DNA from: Chlorocebus sabaeus
Lineage: Eukaryota; Chordata; Mammalia; Primates; Cercopithecidae
Assembly (NCBI RefSeq): GCF_047675955.1
Contig: NC_132904.1
Span: 57,035,435 to 57,099,434 of the forward strand
DNA length: 64,000 bases
Direction of reading: 5' to 3'
Within the stretch, counting starts at the first letter, position 1. Each line of letters starts with the position of its first letter. Positions 59,144-64,000 of the stretch are shown here, piece by piece. The notes under the pieces are model-generated. The model saw only the letters and a list, made by a program, of their open reading frames with translations. It was not told the DNA's origin and did not search any database. The position numbers were made by a program, and so were the translations under genes.

Positions 59144-60438
59144 TAAGGGCAGTCATTAGATTTTAAATCTTCAAAATATTTTTTTTTTGACTCCATGTCT
59201 CACATCCAGGGCACACAGGTGCAATGGGTGGGATTCCAAGGCCTTGGGCAACTCACTCCTGTGAATTTGCAGGATTCATCCCCCTCCATTGCTTTCATGG
59301 GCTGGTGTTGAGTGCCTGTGGCATTTCCAGGTACAGGGTACAAGCTGTTGGTGAATCTACTATTCTGGAATCTGGAGGGTGGTGGCCCTCTTCTGACAGC
59401 TTCATTAGGCAGTGCCCCAGAGGGGACTCTGTGTGGGGGCTCCAACCCTACATTTTCCTTCTGCATTGTCCTAGTAGAGTTTCTCAGTGAGAACTCCAAC
59501 CCTGTAGCAGACTTCTGCCTTGATACCCAGGTGTTTCCATACATCCTCTGAAATCTAGGCAGAGGCTCTCGAGCCTTAATGCTTTCACTCTGTGCAGCCA
59601 CAGGCTTAAGACCACATAGATGCCACCAAGACTTACGTCATGTTTCCTCTGAAGCAGCAGTCTGAGCTGTACCTGAGCTCCTTTGAGCTATGGCTGGAGC
59701 TGGAGTGGCTGGGATGGTGTCCTGAGGCAGCACAGTGCAGCAAGTTCCTGGGCCTGGCCCAGGAAATAATTCAGTCCTCCTAAACCTCTATGCCTGTGAT
59801 GAAGGGGCTGCTGTAAAGATCTCTGAAATGCCTTTGAGGCCTTTCCCCATTGTCTTGGTTACTAGCCCTTGGCTCCTTTTTACTTATGTAAATTGCTGCT
59901 TGAATTCTTTCCCTGAAAATCGGCTTTTCTTTTCTACCACAGGTTGCAAATTTTCCAAACTTATATGCTCTACTTCCCTTTAAATGTGTAAGTTCCAACT
60001 TCAGGTTATTTCTTTGCTCATGCATATGACCATAGCCAGGCCACATCTTGAATGCATTTCTGCTTGGAGATGTCTTCCTCCAGATACCTTAAATCATCAC
60101 TCTTAATTTCAAAGTTCCATAGATCCCTTGATCAGGAGAACAATGCAGCCATGTTCTTTGCTAAGGTATAACAAAAGTGCTTTTGCTTCAGTTCCCAATA
60201 AGTTTCTCATCTCTGTCTGAGATCTCAGATGCCCAGCTGTCTCTATACAAATCACTACCAGCATTTTGGTCACAACAATTCAACAAGTCTCCAGGAAGTT
60301 TGACTATTTCCCTCATCTTCCTGTCTTCTTCTGAGCCCTCCATACTCTTCCAACCTCTTCCCATTGCCCAGTTCCAAAGCTGCTTTCATACTGTCAGGTA
60401 TCTTTATAGCAATGTCCCACTCTTCAGTACCAATTTTC
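59144..60438 (-). mobile_element. Internal region of a THE1/MST-type ERVL-MaLR element, partial
   Basis: The antisense internal sequence of a THE1-type element matches landmark phrases in order, such as 'gactccatgtctcacatcc' (59,190), 'tccatacatcctctgaaatc' (59,536) and 'cttcttctgagccctccata' (60,327). It joins directly to an LTR on its right, which is the 5' LTR in element orientation. The left part of the internal region and the 3' LTR are absent. These endogenous retrovirus relatives carry no functional genes, and none are seen here. Confidence 0.82.
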
Positions 60439-60864
60439 TGTATTAGTTCATTCTCAAATTGCTGTAAAGAAATACCTGAGACTGGGTAATTTATAAAGAA
60501 GGGAGATTTAATTGACTTATAGTTCTGCAGGCTATACAGGAAACATTGTGGCTTCTGCTCCTAGGGAGGCCTCAGGAAGCTTCCAATCACGGTGAAAGGT
60601 GAAGGGGAAGAAGACATGTCTTACATGGCAGGAGCAGAAGCGAGAGAGAGAGAGAGTGGGGAGTTGCCACACACTTTTGTGTTAAACAATCAGATCTCAA
60701 GAGGACTCACTCACTACCACAAGAACACCACCAGGGAGATGGTGCTAAACCATTCATGGGAAACTTCCCCCATGATCACATCATCTCCCACCAGTTCCAT
60801 CTTCAACTCTGGAGATTAAAATTTGACATGAGATTTGGTGGCGACACAGATCCAAGCCATATCA
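60439..60864 (-). mobile_element. THE1/MST-type LTR
   Basis: The antisense LTR of about 426 bp begins 'tgtattagttcattctcaa' and ends 'tccaagccatatca', the expected LTR termini. It includes a (GA)n expansion at 60,640-60,658. It is the single LTR left from the partial provirus. Confidence 0.88.
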
Positions 60865-60972
60865 GGTGCATTTCAGGTGTTCTCTTTTAGCTATCTTGAA
60901 AAATGTAATGCATAGTTTTAACTATAATCACCCCACTTTGCTTTCTGAACTTATTAGAAGTTATTCCTTATG

Positions 60973-61250
60973 GGCTGGGCACAGTGGCTCACGCCTGTAA
61001 TCCCAGCACTTTCGGAGGCCAAGGCAGGTGGATCACTGAAGACCAGGAGTTCGAGACCAGCCTAGCCAACATGGTGAAACCCCATCTCTACTAAAAATGC
61101 AAAAATTTACTACTCTGGAGGCTGAGGCATGAGAATTGCTTGAACGTGGGAGGTTGCAGTGAGCCAAGATCTCATGACTGCACTTCAGCCTCGGTGACAG
61201 AGTGAGACTGTGTCAAAAACAACACCACCACCACCACCACCAAACCCAAA
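60973..61250 (+). mobile_element. AluS, sense, with internal deletion
   Basis: The segment that normally begins the second monomer ('agccgggcatggtggtggg' region) is missing near 61,107, so the element is about 35 bp short. The tail has become a (CCA)n-type repeat at 61,225-61,241. Confidence 0.9.
61225..61241. repeat. (ACC)n trinucleotide repeat in the Alu tail
   Basis: Five to six ACC units grew within the A-rich tail of the AluS. Confidence 0.85.
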
Positions 61251-61424
61251 AACTTGTTCTTTCTATCTAATTGTATGTTTGTACCTATTAACTGACCTCT
61301 CTTTATCTACCCTCCCTCACCACTATACACCCTCTCCAGGCGGGTACCTATCATTCTACTCTTTACCTCTATGAAATAAACTTTTTTGGCTTGACATATG
61401 AGTGAGAACACGCAATATGTTTCT

Positions 61425-61730
61425 GGGTTTTTTTTTTTTTTTTTTTGAGACAGAGTCTCACGTTGTCACCCAGGCTGGAGTGCAGAGGCGTGATCTCTGC
61501 TCACTGCAAGCTCTGCCTCCTGGGTTCATGCAATTCTCCTGCCTCAGCCTCCTGGTAGCTGGGACTACAGGTGCCCATCACCACACCTGGCTAATTTTTT
61601 TTTGTATTTTTAGTAGAGATGGGGTTTCACCACGTTAGCCAGCATGGTCTCGATCTCCTGACTTTGTGATCCGCCTGCCTCAGCCTCCCACAGTGCTGGG
61701 ATTACAGGTGTGAGCCACCGCGCCTGGCCT
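61425..61730 (-). mobile_element. AluY, antisense
   Basis: This is a complete Alu with a poly(T) of about 20. It is flanked by a perfect 13-bp target-site duplication, 'gcaatatgtttct', at 61,412-61,424 and 61,731-61,743. It is inserted in the older L1. Confidence 0.95.
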
Positions 61731-63364
61731 GCAATATGTTTCTTTCTGTGCTTGGCTTATTTTACTTAACCTAATGATCTCTAGTTGCGTGTTGTTGCAA
61801 ATGACATAATTTCATTTTTTTAAAATGTCCAAATGCTATTCCATCATGTATATGTACACCATATTTTCCTTTTCCATTCATCCATTGATGGGCACTTAGG
61901 TTGATTCCTTATCTTTGTTATTGTGAGTAATTCTGCAACAAACATAAGAGTTTATGTATCCCTTTGTTATATTGATTATTTTTCCCTTGGATAGACACCC
62001 AGTAGTGGGATTGCTGAATCACATGGTAGTACTACTTTTAGTTTTTTGAAAAAATCTCTGTACTATTTTTCCATAGTGGCTGTATCAGTTTACATTCCCA
62101 TCAAGTGTACAAGAGTTGTCTTTTCTCTATATCTTCACCAACACCTGTTATTTTTGATTTTTTAATAATAGCCATTAGAATGGTTTAAATTTGCGTTTCT
62201 CTGATGATTAGGAATGTTGGACATGTTTTCATACACCTGTCAGCCATCTATATGTCTTAGTTTGAGAAATGTCTTTTCGTGTTTTTTGTTTATTTTTAAT
62301 GGGATTATTATTATTAATTATTATTATTTTTACTGTTGAGTTGTTTGAGTTCCTCGTATATTCTGGATATTAGTCCGTTGTTGGATGAATAGTTTGCAAA
62401 TATTTACTCCCATTCAGGAGGTTGTTCCTTCACTCTGTTGACTGTTTCTTTTCCTGTACCAAAAGTTTTTAGTTTAATATTGTCTCATTTGTCTATTTCT
62501 GTTTTCATTTCCTGTGGTTTTGAGGTCTTTGCTATAAAATGTTTGCCTATGCCAGTGTCTGAATAGTTTTCGCCATGTTTTCTTTCAGTAGTTTTAGTGT
62601 CAGGTGTTATGTTTAAGTCTTTAATCAATCTTGTGTTGATTTTTGTATATAGTAAGAGTGTGGGGTTCAGTTTCATTCTTCCACATTTTAATCACATGGA
62701 GCACTATTAATTTAAAAGTACTTTCCTTCATGTATGTTCTTAAGGACTTCATTGAAGATCAGTTGTCTGTAAATGTGTGCATTTATTTCTGGGTTATCTA
62801 TTTTGTTACATTGGTTTATGTGTCTGTTTTTATATTAATACTATGTTGTTTTGGTTATTAAAGCCTTATAATAGATTTACAGATCAGGTAGTATGATGCC
62901 TCCAGGTTTGTTCTTTTTGCTCAGAATTGCTTTGGCTATTCTGTCTCTTTTTTTGGTTTCATATGAATTTTGGGATTTTTTTTTCTATTTCTATGAAAGT
63001 GACATTGATAGTTTGACAGAGGTTACATTGAATATGCAGATTCCTTTAGGCAGTAGGATTATTTTAACAAAATTAATTCTTTCATAACATGAGCATAAAA
63101 TTTCTTTCTATTTGTTTCTGTTCTCTTCAATTTCTTTTACCAGTATTTTATTTTGTAGTATTCCTTGTGGAGATTTTTTATCTCTTTTATTGAAGAAATA
63201 CTCATTTATTTACATATATATAACTGTCTTTAGTTTTGAAAACATATCTGAATATTTTATTATTTATAATTTTATCACCTAAATAAACAATCCTTCATTT
63301 TCATATAAATTTCCTTTAAACAAGAAAAAATTGATCATGGCTATGTTTTTAAAAAGTCTGTTTA

Positions 63365-63916
63365 CATGCGGTGTTTGGTTTTCTGTTCTTGTGATAGTTT
63401 GCTAAGAATGATGGTTTCCAGCTGCATCCATGTCCCTACAAAGGACACAAACTCATCCTTTTTTATGGCTGCATAGTATTCCATGGTGTATATGTGCCAC
63501 ATTTTCTTAATCCAATCTGTCACTGATGGACATTTGGGTTGATTCCAAGTCTTTGCTATTGTGAATAGTGCTGCAATAAACATACGTGTGCATGTGTCCT
63601 TATAGCAGCATAATTTATAATCCTTTGGGTATATACCCAGTAATGGGATGGCTGGGTTATATGGTACATCTAGTTCTAGATCCTTGAGGAATCGCCATAC
63701 TGTTTTCCATAATGGTTGAACTAGTTTACAATCCCACCAACAGTGTAAAAGTGTTCCTATTTCTCCACATCCTCTCCAGCACCTGTTGTTTCCTGACTTT
63801 TTAATGATCGCCATTCTAACTGGTGTGAGATGGTATCTCATTGTGGTTTTGATTTGCATTTCTCTGAAGTTTAATAATAATAAATAAATTAAATAAATTT
63901 AAAAAAAAATAAAAAT
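63365..63916 (-). mobile_element. Young L1 insertion, almost entirely inverted
   Basis: About 500 bp of L1 ORF2 C-terminal sequence sits in antisense, with 165 codons still open (63,362-63,859). On its right is an A-rich tail in the plus-strand sense that starts with what looks like the last bases of an L1 3' UTR. A perfect 14-bp target-site duplication, 'aaaaagtctgttta', lies at 63,351-63,364 and 63,917-63,930. The body and the tail therefore point in opposite directions. Confidence 0.85.
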
Positions 63917-63930
63917 AAAAAGTCTGTTTA

Positions 63931-64000
63931 AATGTTTATGATCTTGGGCTGTGCTTAATTATTAATACATAGTAAGTTGCACCCTTTCTTCTGGTTTCTG
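63931..64000. other. Window edge, unassigned
   Basis: AT-rich sequence probably continuing the older L1 (the final 'cctttcttctggtttctg' resembles antisense ORF1 text). Confidence 0.35.

Larger units (their letters stand above)
60865..63350 (-). mobile_element. Older L1 (L1MA/L1PB-age), minus strand
   Basis: Antisense 3' UTR ('ttcaggtgttctcttttagc' near 60,873) is followed by ORF2 through to about 63,180 and AT-rich sequence after that. It is split by an AluS at 60,973 and an AluY at 61,425. All ORF2 frames are short. Confidence 0.8.

Noticed and set aside
59200..59601. 133-codon minus-strand frame
   Set aside because: It lies in the internal region of the THE1-type element, which does not encode a functional protein. 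The open frame is short and incomplete.
63362..63859. 165-codon frame as a gene
   Set aside because: It is the inverted ORF2 segment of a young L1 insertion, flanked by target-site duplications.
1..64000. CRISPR arrays, operons, prophages, tRNA or rRNA genes
   Set aside because: The sequence is primate nuclear DNA. No regularly spaced repeats, cloverleaf tRNA patterns or rRNA text were seen. tRNA-like box text occurs only within MIR elements, and the Alus carry 7SL-derived promoter text.

Overview
This window is primate nuclear DNA and most probably comes from an Old World monkey. Alu elements of several ages, primate L1 copies, MIR and L2 relics and a THE1/MST-type LTR element fill most of it. 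The most diagnostic element is the AluY at 41,821-42,121. It carries a combination of variants that I know from macaque and baboon AluY subfamilies and not from human AluY. The two recognisable genes are olfactory receptors (ORs) of family 5, in divergent orientation about 23 kb apart. They resemble human OR5P3 and the human pseudogene OR5E1P, which lie together in the 11p15.4 OR cluster. I therefore infer that the window is the monkey counterpart of that cluster, in inverted orientation relative to human.

Layout. 0-19 kb is AT-rich intergenic DNA with four Alus, ancient L1/L2/MIR pieces, a 5'-inverted L1 and two microsatellites. At 19.3-20.3 kb on the minus strand is an intact 311-residue OR reading frame (OR5E1-like) with a splice acceptor just upstream of its ATG. 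20.5-28.1 kb holds old repeats, including an ancient L1 interrupted by three younger insertions. 28-33.6 kb is mostly unrecognised sequence with one 106-bp tandem duplication. 33.6-38.8 kb is a nested L1 block plus two Alus. 38.8-43 kb is mostly unrecognised, with the monkey-type AluY. At 43.16-44.10 kb on the plus strand is an OR5P3-like gene whose frame is complete except for one in-frame TAA at codon 164. 44.4-47.7 kb is repeats, and 47.9-63.9 kb is almost wall-to-wall L1 with a THE1-type provirus remnant and Alus.

Function. The only plausible protein-coding unit is the minus-strand OR, a predicted odorant GPCR of olfactory neuron cilia. It has lost the arginine of its DRY motif, so its competence is doubtful. 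The plus-strand OR is a single-mutation pseudogene. As I recall the human cluster, OR5P3 is intact and OR5E1P is broken, so gene fate appears reversed between the lineages. This is an inference to be checked.

I found no new biological system. The most informative items are the two OR states, four L1 copies with internal inversions (twin priming), an apparent L1-associated deletion of a THE1-type element, and a close inverted Alu pair. Repeat subfamily names are from memory, and boundaries are good to roughly 10-30 bp unless target-site duplications are quoted.
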